64,000 bases of DNA from UBA9676 sp963837105 (GTDB taxonomy: Bacteria > Actinomycetota > Actinomycetes > Streptosporangiales > Streptosporangiaceae), in the NCBI GenBank assembly GCA_963837105.1, contig CAWIMG010000016.1:301365-365364 (forward strand), written 5' to 3'. The position numbers and the translations under genes are program-made. The notes beneath the pieces were generated by a model. It was not told where the DNA came from and made no database searches. It saw only the letters and a program-made list of their open reading frames with translations. Shown piece by piece: positions 26,552 through 34,566 of this stretch. How positions within the stretch are numbered: position 1 is the first letter of the stretch; the number at the start of each line of letters is the position of its first letter.

Positions 26552-26866
26552 TCAGGCTGGCCCGGCGGGTGGCACGCTCCCGCCGCTGCGCCAGTACTCA
26601 CCGTCCGCCCGGGCCAGGAATCCCTCATCCACCAGGCACCGCCGGAGCGCCGCGTGATCGTCGTAGACGGCGGCCAGGAACCGGTTCACCCGGTCTTCCG
26701 GGTACCGCACGCCCGGCTCGAAGGCCTGGGCGATCTCGTCCAGCAGCAGCCGCCGCCGCGACTGCTTGCCGGGCAGGGTGGTGATCCTGCCCCCGCGGGT
26801 GAAGACCCGCAGCCGCTGGTCCCCGGCCAGCGACTCGATGACGGCGGATGGGTAAAGATCGGTCAT
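26552..26866 (-). CDS. DUF2087 domain protein
   Basis: 104 aa from ATG 26866 (MTDLYPSAVIESLAGDQRLR). The central part, RGGRITTLPGKQSRRRLLLD, EIAQAFEPGVRYPEDRVNRF and YDDHAALRRCLVDEGFLARA, is the DUF2087 winged-helix-like pattern, often found in putative regulators. The tail EYWRSGG matches the family end. It stands alone, converging with the P450. Function unknown. Confidence 0.85.
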   Translation of the reverse strand: MTDLYPSAVIESLAGDQRLRVFTRGGRITTLPGKQSRRRLLLDEIAQAFEPGVRYPEDRVNRFLAAVYDDHAALRRCLVDEGFLARADGEYWRSGGSVPPAGPA

Positions 26867-26897
26867 GGCCCCCATTGTCGCGCGGGCCGCTGGCTGG

Positions 26898-27107
26898 TCA
26901 TGGCTGCGGGCCGGTGCCCTGTGGCGGCCGGCCGGGGCGGCGCATCCGCCCCGCCCGGGCGGGCATCCGCCCCGCCTCCGCCAGTGCCCGGCGGAGCAGG
27001 AATTCGATCTGCGCGTTGGTGGAGCGCAGCTCATCGGCCGCCCACCGGGTCAGCGCGTCGTGCACCGCCGGATCCAGCCGCAGCAGGATGCCCTTGCGCT
27101 CACTCAC
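26898..27107 (-). CDS. Ribbon-helix-helix (Arc-like) DNA-binding protein
   Basis: 69 aa. MSERKGILLRLDPAVHDALT then RWAADELRSTNAQIEFLLRR is a typical Arc/MetJ strand-helix-helix, with the basic strand (KGILLRLD) that contacts DNA. The tail (RMPARAGRMRRPGRPPQG) is basic and disordered. No toxin gene is adjacent; it follows the SPFH gene by 21 bp and probably shares its transcript. It may be annotated as hypothetical elsewhere. Confidence 0.7.
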   Translation of the reverse strand: MSERKGILLRLDPAVHDALTRWAADELRSTNAQIEFLLRRALAEAGRMPARAGRMRRPGRPPQGTGPQP

Positions 27108-27128
27108 CGGCTGACCCGCCCGCGCCCG

Positions 27129-28047
27129 TTACTGGTAGAGGGAGCCGGTGTTGACCACCTGCTGGGTGGCCTGCTCCGAGCAGAGGACGACGAGCAGGTT
27201 CGACACCATGGCGGCCTTGCGTTCCTCGTCCAGTTCGACCACGCCTTCCTCGTCGAGCCGCTGCAGGGCGAGCCGGACCATGCCGACCGCACCCTCGACG
27301 ATCTTCTGCCGGGCGCCGACCACTGCGCTGGCCTGCTGCTGGCGCAGCATGGCCTGGGCGATCTCGGCCGCGTACGACAGGCGGGTCAGCCGCGATTCGA
27401 CCACGGTCACCCCGGCCGGGGTGACCCGGTTAGCGATCTCCTCGGACAGCCGCTGGGTGATCTCCTCGGCATTGTCACGCAGCGACAGCTGCCCCTCATC
27501 CTGGCTGGTGTAGGGGTAGCTGGAGGCGGTGTGCCGGACGGCGGTCTCGGCCTGGAAGGCGACGAACTTCGGGAAGTCGTCCACCGAGTACAGCGCCTTG
27601 GCGGTGTCGGTGACCTGCCAGACCACCACGGCCGCGATCTCGATGGGATTCCCGTCCGCGTCATTGACCTTCGCCATCGCGCTCTCGTGGTTGCGCAGCC
27701 GGGTGGACACCGGCGCGGCGGGCAACCGGGTTCACCCACTGCAGCCCCGGAGCCCGGATGGTCCCCCGGTAGCGGCCGAACAGCTGCACCACCCGGGCCT
27801 CCCCCGCCACCACCGAGGTCAGCCCCTGCATCAACAGCCCGCCCGCGACGAACAGCACGATCGCTGTGATCACCAGCGCCGTCTGAGCGCCGCCACTGCT
27901 GCGGAAGCCCAGGATCAGCACCACCAGCCCGGCCAGCAAGATCACTATTCCGGCCGCCAGGAACCGCACCCCCGGCGCGAACCACGCGGTCGTCTCGGCC
28001 ATCGGCCGGGCACCGGCGTCAGGACCGGCTGGCGTCTGCATCGCCAT
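27129..28047 (-). CDS. SPFH/Band 7 (stomatin-like) membrane protein (one frameshift)
   Basis: ATG 28047 has GGAGGTGG seven bases upstream. Two membrane helices (FLAAGIVILLAGLVVLILGF; ALVITAIVLFVAGGLL) precede EARVVQLFGRYRGTIRAPGL QWVNP, the SPFH entry. The frame breaks near 27718 and continues VSTRLRNHESAMAKVNDADG, NPIEIAAVVVWQV, then RQQQASAVVGARQKIVEGAV and VVNTGSLYQ. Joined it is a normal SPFH protein of about 305 aa, likely a membrane scaffold in the cytoplasmic membrane. One extra base accounts for the shift; because both halves are conserved this is probably a sequence error. Confidence 0.85.
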
Positions 28048-28077
28048 CGGGACCACCTCCACTTGACGCGGCTGATA

Positions 28078-28112
28078 CCACATACTTAGCATAATGATAT
28101 CAATTTAGGGAA
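28078..28112 (-). promoter_or_regulatory. AT-rich promoter/operator region upstream of SPFH gene
   Basis: A 35-bp island with about two-thirds A+T in an otherwise very GC-rich window, holding the 8-bp palindrome TGATATCA and TAGCATAATG. It is 30-65 bp upstream of the SPFH start and is the obvious promoter candidate, read leftward. No specific sigma-factor motif can be assigned. Confidence 0.4.
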
Positions 28113-28140
28113 GCAACGCCGCCGGGGCGGCGGACACAGG

Positions 28141-28347
28141 AGCACCCCGCCGGGGCGGCGGAAGCAAGCAGCCACCGGCGCGATACTGCTGAAGACGCCA
28201 CTGTCGGCGGGCAGCAACGCGCCGGTCACCATCGACGGCGACTACGTGATCGCCGGCACGGGCGTGGCCGGCCCGGGCCAGCGGCCGCTGATCATCGCCT
28301 ACAAGCTTGGCGGGACCGGCAGGCTCTCCGACACCGTCCGCCCGTAA
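28141..28347 (+). pseudogene. Remnant of a PQQ-like beta-propeller protein (C-terminal fragment)
   Basis: An open frame ending in TAA at 28347 reads AILLKTPLSAGSNAPVTIDG, DYVIAGTGVAGPGQRPLIIA, YKLGGTGRLSDTV. This looks like the last blade of PQQ-binding-like repeat proteins, in which a NAPVTVDGDYV-type strand precedes a closing IIAY strand. There is no start codon and no upstream domain. The 5' edge has two copies of CCGCCGGGGCGGCGG 29 bp apart, which may mark the deletion joint. It sits just before the ABC transporter gene and is not expected to make a protein. Confidence 0.5.
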
Positions 28348-28366
28348 CCAGCAGCTGGAGGCAGAC

Positions 28367-29134
28367 ATGAGCGACCTGGCCATCGCGGTCAGCGGGCTGC
28401 GCAAGAGCTTTGGCGAGAAGGAGGCGGTCGCCGGGATTGACCTGCAGATCGCGGCCGGGTCCTTCGCCGGCCTGGTCGGGCCGAACGGGGCGGGGAAGAC
28501 CACCTCGCTGTCGATGATGACCGGCCTGCTGCGGCCGGACACCGGCCGGATCATGGTCAACGGCCTGGACGTCTGGGCCGACCCGGTGGCTGCCAAGGCC
28601 ATCATCGGGGTGGTGCCGGACCAGGCCCGCCTGTTCGAGCGGCTGAGCGGGGCGGAGGTGCTGGAATACGCGGGGCGGCTGCGGGGCCTGTCCACCGAGC
28701 AGGCGCGTTCCCGGGCCGCCCAGCTGCTGGATGTACTGGACCTGACGGCGGACGCGCAACGGCTGGTCGCCGACTACTCCACCGGCATGCGCAAGAAGGC
28801 CACGCTGGGCTGCGCCCTGATCCACAACCCGTCGGTGCTGTTCCTGGACGAGCCGCTGGAAGGCGTCGACCCGGTGTCCGCGGACGTGATCCGCCGGCTG
28901 CTGACCAGGTTCGTCCAGTCCGGCTCGACCGTGCTGTTCTCCAGCCATGTGATGGAACTGGTCGAGCAGGTCTGCGACCACGTCTCCATCATCAACCAGG
29001 GCCGGATCGTCGCCACCGGCACCGTGAGCCAGGTGCGGGGCGGCAAGACACTGCAGCGGGCATTCATCGACCTGGTCGGCCCCCGGGCAGCGGGCGAGGA
29101 GGGACTGTCGTGGCTCGGATCCTCGTCCAGCTGA
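28367..29134 (+). CDS. ABC-2 type transporter ATPase
   Basis: 255 aa from ATG 28367 (CTGGAGG upstream). Walker A GPNGAGKTT, an altered signature region YSTGMRKKATLGCAL (STGM in place of LSGGQ, common in ABC-2 exporters), Walker B SVLFLDEPLEGVDP, and H-loop FSSHVMELVEQV. Overlaps the permease gene by 25 bp, so the two are translated together. Exporter; substrate unknown. Confidence 0.9.
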   Translation: MSDLAIAVSGLRKSFGEKEAVAGIDLQIAAGSFAGLVGPNGAGKTTSLSMMTGLLRPDTGRIMVNGLDVWADPVAAKAIIGVVPDQARLFERLSGAEVLEYAGRLRGLSTEQARSRAAQLLDVLDLTADAQRLVADYSTGMRKKATLGCALIHNPSVLFLDEPLEGVDPVSADVIRRLLTRFVQSGSTVLFSSHVMELVEQVCDHVSIINQGRIVATGTVSQVRGGKTLQRAFIDLVGPRAAGEEGLSWLGSSSS

Positions 29135-30699
29135 AGCTGCGCCTGCTGCGTAACGGGCTGCGCGCGTCCACCGCGGCCAAGATCTCCTTCGTGGTCAGCA
29201 CGGTGTTCGCCTGCCTGCTGGCGGCCGGCACCTTCGCGGCCCTGGCCAGCTTCCGCGGCCAGGCCATATCGGTGAACCTGACCACGGTCATCTTCACCCT
29301 GTTCGCGTTCGGCTGGCTCATCGCGCCGATCTTCGCCTTCGGCCTGGACGGCACGCTCGATCCCGCCACACTGGCGCCCTACCCTCTGCGCACCCGCCCG
29401 CTTGCCACCGGGCTGCTGGCCGCCTCGGCCACCGGCGCCTGGCCGCTGGCCAATGTGCTCGGCCTGCTCGGGGTGATGGTAGGGCTGGCCAGCGGGGCAC
29501 TGGGCGAACTGGTGGCGGTGGTGGCGGTGCTGCTGCAGGTGCTGTTCTGCATCACGCTGGCCCGGTTCGTCACCACCAGCATGGCCAGGCTGCTGCGCTC
29601 GCGCCGCGGCCGGGACTTCGCGGCGTTCCTGATCGTCCCCGTCGTCGCGCTGTACGAGATCTTCACCCAGCTGGTGCCCCGGGCTGCCGCCCAGGGCACG
29701 CTGACCACGCGGAGCTTCGCCGGCTTCGACGCCTGGATCCGCTGGCTCCCGCCGGGACTGGCCGCGCACGCGATCCAGGACGCATCCGACGGGAACCCGG
29801 GCACCGCCGTTCTGCGCCTGGCATTGCTGGCCGCCGTCATCGCCGCCCTCGGCTGGCTGTGGATACGGTCGCTCAGCCGGGCGCTGGTCACCGCCGACAC
29901 CTCCACCCAGTCTTCCCGGGTCCACAGCTCGGCGCTGCCGTTCGCCCGCTCCGGCCTGCGCGGCGCCGTGGCCGCCCGGTACTGGATCTACCAGCGCCGC
30001 GAGCCCACGTCGCTCGTCTACTGGGGCATGACCGCGGTGATCATGGCTGCCGCGTCGGTCGCCGCCTTCACCGGCCAGGGGCACAACCCCAACGTGCTGC
30101 TGTTCGGCGCGGTCCTCGGGGCCGCGTTCGTCGGGGTCTTCCACGCCAATGCGGTCGGGCTGACCGGGCCGGCATTCATCTTCGAGGCCACGGCTCTGGC
30201 CGGCCGCCGCGAGCTCCGCAGCTACTTCACCGGCCAGAATCTCGCGCTCGCGGTGATCGCGGTACCGCTGCTGATCGCGATCGGGTTCGGCCTCGCGATC
30301 GCGGACCGGCGGCCGGAGTACGGATTCCTGAGCATGGCGCTGGCCCTGGCCGGGCTCGGCGCGGCGCTGGCCATGAGCAACATCTTCTCGGTGGTCCTGC
30401 CCTACCCGATGGCCAGGCGGGCCGGGAACCCGCTGCCCCAGGCCGCCCAGGGGTACACGGCCTACGGGCTCGGCTGCGTTTTTGGCACCTTGCTCGCTGT
30501 CGGGGTGGCGGTTGCCCCGTTGGTCGTGGCCATCGTGCTGACCGGCTCAACGCCGGCGCTGGGCAGGGACCTGGTGCTGGTGCCATGTGCCGTGATCTAC
30601 GGCCTGCTGCTGGCCTGGCTGGGGGTGCGGATCGCCGCCCGGGTGGGCGAGCCGAAGGTGCCAGAGCTGGTGCAGGTCGCGGTCCAGACCAAGCTGTAG
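29110..30699 (+). CDS. ABC transporter permease, 529 aa
   Basis: GTG 29110 start, inside the end of the ATPase gene. At least twelve hydrophobic segments are visible, with a large soluble part in the middle (SRALVTADTSTQSSRVHSSA). The protein is long for an ABC-2 permease and looks like two fused six-helix halves. No specific export family can be named. Converges with lhgO 15 bp away. Confidence 0.8.
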   Translation: MARILVQLKLRLLRNGLRASTAAKISFVVSTVFACLLAAGTFAALASFRGQAISVNLTTVIFTLFAFGWLIAPIFAFGLDGTLDPATLAPYPLRTRPLATGLLAASATGAWPLANVLGLLGVMVGLASGALGELVAVVAVLLQVLFCITLARFVTTSMARLLRSRRGRDFAAFLIVPVVALYEIFTQLVPRAAAQGTLTTRSFAGFDAWIRWLPPGLAAHAIQDASDGNPGTAVLRLALLAAVIAALGWLWIRSLSRALVTADTSTQSSRVHSSALPFARSGLRGAVAARYWIYQRREPTSLVYWGMTAVIMAAASVAAFTGQGHNPNVLLFGAVLGAAFVGVFHANAVGLTGPAFIFEATALAGRRELRSYFTGQNLALAVIAVPLLIAIGFGLAIADRRPEYGFLSMALALAGLGAALAMSNIFSVVLPYPMARRAGNPLPQAAQGYTAYGLGCVFGTLLAVGVAVAPLVVAIVLTGSTPALGRDLVLVPCAVIYGLLLAWLGVRIAARVGEPKVPELVQVAVQTKL

Positions 30700-30714
30700 C
30701 GCCGGCCCGGGCAC

Positions 30715-31926
30715 CTACCCGCCGGCCCCGGGGGTGAGCGCCAGCCCGGCGACGATGTGCTCGGCGATCGCCAGCGAGGCGGTCGCCGCGGGTGACGGCG
30801 CGTTACGGACCGCCGTGACCGCGCCGATCCGGTGGATCCGGAAGTCATCGACGAGCGAGCCATCCGGATCCACCGCCTGGGCGCGCACCCCGGCCGGCGC
30901 GGCCATCACGTCGCCGGGTTCCAGCCAGGGCAGGTAGGTGCGGACCTCGGCCAGAAAGACCCGCCGGGAGACCGAGCCGCGCAGCTCGTGCAGGCCGGCC
31001 CGCCAGTTGCGGCGGGCCAGCCGGCGGAACGCGGCCGAGCGGGCCAGCCTGGCCATCTGCTCACGGCTCACGTCCCGGCGCCGGTACCCCTCCCTGGCCA
31101 GTGCGACCACCGCGTTGGGACCGAGGTCAACCTCGCCGTTGACCCGTGGGGTCACATGCACGCCGAGGAACGGGTAGGCGGGATCGGGCACCGGGTAGAT
31201 CAGGTGCCGCACCCGGCCCCGGGCGTGCGGCCGCAGCCGCAGGTACTCGCCCCGGAACGGAACGATCTCCGGTGCGGCCTCGTCCCCAGCCGCCCTGGCC
31301 AGCAGATCCGCCTGCAGGCCGGCACAGATGACCAGCCGGGACAGCCGGTGCGTCCGGCCGGCCGTCACCGCTTCCACCCGGGCGCCACCGGGCTGGCGCA
31401 CCGCCATCACCGGGGTACCGGTCAGCACCTGCCCGCCGGCCGCCGTCACGTCCCGGGCGAGGCTGCGGGCGATGGCGGGGTAGTCGACGATGGCCGTGGT
31501 CGGGGACAGCAGCGCGGCCTGGCCGGTGACCCCGGGCTCCAGTTCGGCGATGGCGGCCGGCGCGAGCCACCGCACCCCCGGGACACCATTGGCGAGCGCC
31601 CGCCGCTCCAGTTCGGCCAGCCGGGCCGTCTCGGTGTCATCGCGGGCCACGACCAGCTTGCCGCGGGCGTCCCAGGGCAGGCCCCGGTCCAGGCAGTAGG
31701 CACGCAGCAGGGCCACCCCCCGCCGGCACATGGTGGCCTTGGCCGAGCCGGGCTGGTAGTAGATCCCGGCGTGCACCACCCCGGAATTGCGCCCGGTCTG
31801 GTGCTGGGCGATCGCCGTCTCCTTCTCGAACACCACCACCCCGGTCCCGGACCGGGCCAGCTGCCGGGCCACGGCCAGGCCCAGGATCCCGCCGCCGACC
31901 ACACCCACCGGGTCCCCGCTCGTCAC
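30715..31926 (-). CDS. lhgO: L-2-hydroxyglutarate oxidase (LhgO type FAD oxidoreductase)
   Basis: 403 aa from GTG 31926. FAD motif VGVVGGGILGLAVARQLAR, then VVVFEKETAIAQHQTGRNSG and VVHAGIYYQPGSAKA, which is the LhgO-specific signature. Later PFRGEYLRLRPHARG and FLGVHVTPRVNGEVDLGPNA agree. The enzyme oxidises L-2-hydroxyglutarate to 2-oxoglutarate. Stands alone; divergent from the DUF294 gene. Confidence 0.9.
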   Translation of the reverse strand: MTSGDPVGVVGGGILGLAVARQLARSGTGVVVFEKETAIAQHQTGRNSGVVHAGIYYQPGSAKATMCRRGVALLRAYCLDRGLPWDARGKLVVARDDTETARLAELERRALANGVPGVRWLAPAAIAELEPGVTGQAALLSPTTAIVDYPAIARSLARDVTAAGGQVLTGTPVMAVRQPGGARVEAVTAGRTHRLSRLVICAGLQADLLARAAGDEAAPEIVPFRGEYLRLRPHARGRVRHLIYPVPDPAYPFLGVHVTPRVNGEVDLGPNAVVALAREGYRRRDVSREQMARLARSAAFRRLARRNWRAGLHELRGSVSRRVFLAEVRTYLPWLEPGDVMAAPAGVRAQAVDPDGSLVDDFRIHRIGAVTAVRNAPSPAATASLAIAEHIVAGLALTPGAGG

Positions 31927-32074
31927 CGTGCCTGTGCTCCTGGCTGGCCGTGGCCCGCGTGTCCGCTCATGCCATGATCCTGCCAGCAGCGGCGCCGCCC
32001 CTATGCTCAGGCCCAGGAGTTCACCGTGACCAGGGCCCGGCGCCGCCTGGCCCGGCGGCAGAGCGGAGCGTGAG

Positions 32075-33895
32075 GTGCAGGAATTCGCCGACTTCCTCGG
32101 CTCCCAGCCCCCGTTCGACGCACTCAGCGGCGACGACCTCGAACGGCTGGCGCATCGGGTCGAGGTCGAGTACTTCGCGGCGGGCACGGTGATCGTGCCC
32201 GCCGGCTCGGCGCCGCTGGACCACCTGTATGTGATCCGCACCGGGGCGGTGGAGATGCTCGACCGGGGCCGGGCGGTCGACCTGCTCGGGCCGGGCGACA
32301 CCTTCGGGCACATCTCGCTGCTCACCGGGCTCGGGCCGCCCTTGTCCGCCCGCGCGGCCGAGGACACGCTGTGTTACCGGCTGCCGGACCCGCGGACGGT
32401 CATCGCAGATCGATCCGCTCTCCACTTCAGCCACTACGGAACCAGAATCGCGCGGGAAAGGCTGACCGGCTTCGGGCTGCTGGCTGGCCCGCAGGCCCCG
32501 GTCACCCGGCACATGCGGCAGATCGTCTGGTGCGAGGCCACCATGCCGGTCCGGGCAGCGGCGGCGGCGCTGACCCGGAGCGACCAGTCGTGTGCGCTCA
32601 TCCGCACCCCGCAGGGCCCCGGCATCGTTACCGACCGCGACTTCCGCAGCAAGGTGGCCACCGGCGAGGTCAGCGCGGACGCCCCGGTCAGCGCCATCAT
32701 GAGCGGGCCGGTGAGCACCGTGCCCAGTGACGCGACGCTGGCCGCGGCCTTCGTCCAGATGGTCAAGGCCGGCGTTCATCACCTCGTTGTCACCGACGGC
32801 AGCGGCGAGCCCATCGGCGTGCTGCGGGCGATGGATCTGGCCTCGGTCGAAGTGCGCGACCCGCTGCTGATCCGGACCGCCATCGACAGCGCCGCCGACG
32901 TCAGTGAACTGGGCCAGGCCAGCCGGCTGCTGCCGGCCACGATCGTCGAACTCCACGACACCGGAGTGCCTGCCGAGCACATCGGCGCCCTGCACGCCGC
33001 GCTCATCGATGCCATCCTGAGCCGCCTGCTGCTGCTGTCCGGCGAGCCCGGCGGGTCGTCGCCGCCGTGCTCGTGGCTGGTGCTGGGATCGATGGCACGG
33101 CATGAGCCCCTGCCCGGGTCCGATGTGGACACCGGCATCGTCTGGGCCGACCCGGACGGCGCCGATCCGGGCGAGGACATCCGGAAGGGAGCCACCCGGG
33201 TGCTGGCCGAGCTGGAACAGTGCGGCCTGCGCCGGTGCCCGGACGGGGCCAACGCCGACAACCCGCTGTTCAGCCGGTCCCGTTCGGGCTGGGCGGCGGC
33301 GGCCCGGCGGTGGATCACCGACCCCACCCGGGAAGGCGCGCTGCTGCTGTCGTCCATCGCCGCGGACTGCCGGCCCATCACCGAGGTCGCCATCGGCCGG
33401 GCCGTCACCGACACCATCCGGCAGACCACCCGCAGCACCGACTTCCTGGACGGACTGCTTCACTTCACGCTGGCCGCCAGGCCCCCGACCGGTTTCGTCC
33501 GCGACTTCGTGGTCGAGCACTCCGGTGAGCACCGCGGGGATCTCGACCTCAAGCGGGGCGGGCTGCGCCCGGTCTCCGCGCTGGCCCGGTGGCTGGCCAT
33601 CGCCACCGGAGAGGTGCGCGGCAGTACGCCGGAACGGCTCAGCCACGCGGTGGACGCGCACCTGCTCACGGCCGGCGAAGCGGAGGCACTGGCCGGTGCG
33701 TTCCGGGATATCTACGAACTGCTGCTCCGGCAGGAAGTCGCCGCCATCCGGGAGGGCCGGCCGCCATCCGCGTGGATCGCACCCCGGGATCTGGATCCGC
33801 TCACCCGCCGCCATCTGCGTGACTCCTTCCGTGCTATCTCCGCCGTCCAGGCCGAACTCGACGGCGACTGGAAGACGCGGATGAGGAAAGCATGA
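32075..33895 (+). CDS. Cyclic-nucleotide-binding / CBS / DUF294 putative nucleotidyltransferase
   Basis: 606 aa from GTG 32075. Domain order: a cNMP-binding-like barrel (about 20-120; HLYVIRTGAVEMLDRGRAVD, GPGDTFGHISLL), two CBS motifs (about 150-265; VTDRDFRSKV, then VQMVKAGVHHLVV), a DUF294 nucleotidyltransferase (about 320-460; LGSMARHEPLPGSDVDTGIV with G-S and two catalytic Asp), and a DUF294 C-terminal helical domain. Related proteins resemble GlnD uridylyltransferases and often sit near acetate uptake genes. Its ATG-coupled partner is the exonuclease. No acetate permease is seen here. Confidence 0.9.
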   Translation: MQEFADFLGSQPPFDALSGDDLERLAHRVEVEYFAAGTVIVPAGSAPLDHLYVIRTGAVEMLDRGRAVDLLGPGDTFGHISLLTGLGPPLSARAAEDTLCYRLPDPRTVIADRSALHFSHYGTRIARERLTGFGLLAGPQAPVTRHMRQIVWCEATMPVRAAAAALTRSDQSCALIRTPQGPGIVTDRDFRSKVATGEVSADAPVSAIMSGPVSTVPSDATLAAAFVQMVKAGVHHLVVTDGSGEPIGVLRAMDLASVEVRDPLLIRTAIDSAADVSELGQASRLLPATIVELHDTGVPAEHIGALHAALIDAILSRLLLLSGEPGGSSPPCSWLVLGSMARHEPLPGSDVDTGIVWADPDGADPGEDIRKGATRVLAELEQCGLRRCPDGANADNPLFSRSRSGWAAAARRWITDPTREGALLLSSIAADCRPITEVAIGRAVTDTIRQTTRSTDFLDGLLHFTLAARPPTGFVRDFVVEHSGEHRGDLDLKRGGLRPVSALARWLAIATGEVRGSTPERLSHAVDAHLLTAGEAEALAGAFRDIYELLLRQEVAAIREGRPPSAWIAPRDLDPLTRRHLRDSFRAISAVQAELDGDWKTRMRKA

Positions 33896-34542
33896 GATGG
33901 CGCGTGGCGGCGGGCGGCCGGCATCTGCGTGCGGACTGGCGGCAGGCGGAATACTGCGCCATCGACGTCGAGACCACCGGCCTGGATCTGGGCACCGACA
34001 GCGTCGTGTCGGTCGGCTCGGTGCCGATCCGGGACGGCCGGGTCATCTACCGCGAGCACTACTACAGCCTGATCCGCCCGGCCAGCCCGGTCTCCGTCGC
34101 CGCCATGCGCGTGCACTACCTGCGCCCCGCGGACCTGGCACACGCGCCGGCCGCTGGCGAGGTCGCCCAGCAGGTAGCGCACCGGCTGGCGGGACAGATC
34201 GTGGTGGCGCACGCCGCCTGGATCGAGCGCGCGTTCCTCACCCCGCTGCTGCGGCAGGCCGGGGCCAGGTTCGCCGGCCGGGTGATCGACACGGCCGCAC
34301 TCGCGCGGGCGCTGGGCTATGCGGCAGCCAGCCGGGACGGCCGGGAGCCATCGCTGGAGCTGCTGGCCCGGCAGCTATCACTGCCGGTCTATGCGCCCCA
34401 CCACGCGCTCGGCGACGCTGTCACCACCGCGGCCGTCTTCCTCGCCATGGCGGCCCGGGCGGCCCAGCCGGCCGGGCAGGCCGGCCCGCGGCCGGTCAGC
34501 GCCAGGTCACTGATCGCCCTGTCCGACCGGCATGCCTACTGA
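33892..34542 (+). CDS. DnaQ-like 3'-5' exonuclease
   Basis: 216 aa; ATG overlaps the DUF294 stop by four bases. ExoI motif CAIDVETTGLDLGTD (D-x-E), ExoII VVAHAAWIERAFL, ExoIII with HHALGDAVTTA (H-x4-D). This is a complete DEDDh active site. Such exonucleases are regularly paired with DUF294 proteins; the meaning of the pairing is not known. Confidence 0.92.
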   Translation: MRWRVAAGGRHLRADWRQAEYCAIDVETTGLDLGTDSVVSVGSVPIRDGRVIYREHYYSLIRPASPVSVAAMRVHYLRPADLAHAPAAGEVAQQVAHRLAGQIVVAHAAWIERAFLTPLLRQAGARFAGRVIDTAALARALGYAAASRDGREPSLELLARQLSLPVYAPHHALGDAVTTAAVFLAMAARAAQPAGQAGPRPVSARSLIALSDRHAY

Positions 34543-34558
34543 GCGGACCGGGTCCGCT
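34542..34558. terminator. Hairpin between convergent genes
   Basis: Perfect 8-1-8 inverted repeat with arms AGCGGACC / GGTCCGCT just after the exonuclease stop and before the end of the convergent gene at 34567. A bidirectional terminator is the natural reading; there is no strong U-tract, as usual in actinobacteria. Confidence 0.55.
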
Positions 34559-34566
34559 AACGGGCG

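Noticed and set aside
26898..27107. Toxin-antitoxin module around the ribbon-helix-helix gene
   Set aside because: No toxin-like gene is adjacent; neighbours are DUF2087 and an SPFH protein.
32021..33814. Minus-strand frame of about 600 codons opposite the DUF294 gene
   Set aside because: Shadow frame without motifs; the plus-strand product has cNMP, CBS and nucleotidyltransferase signatures.
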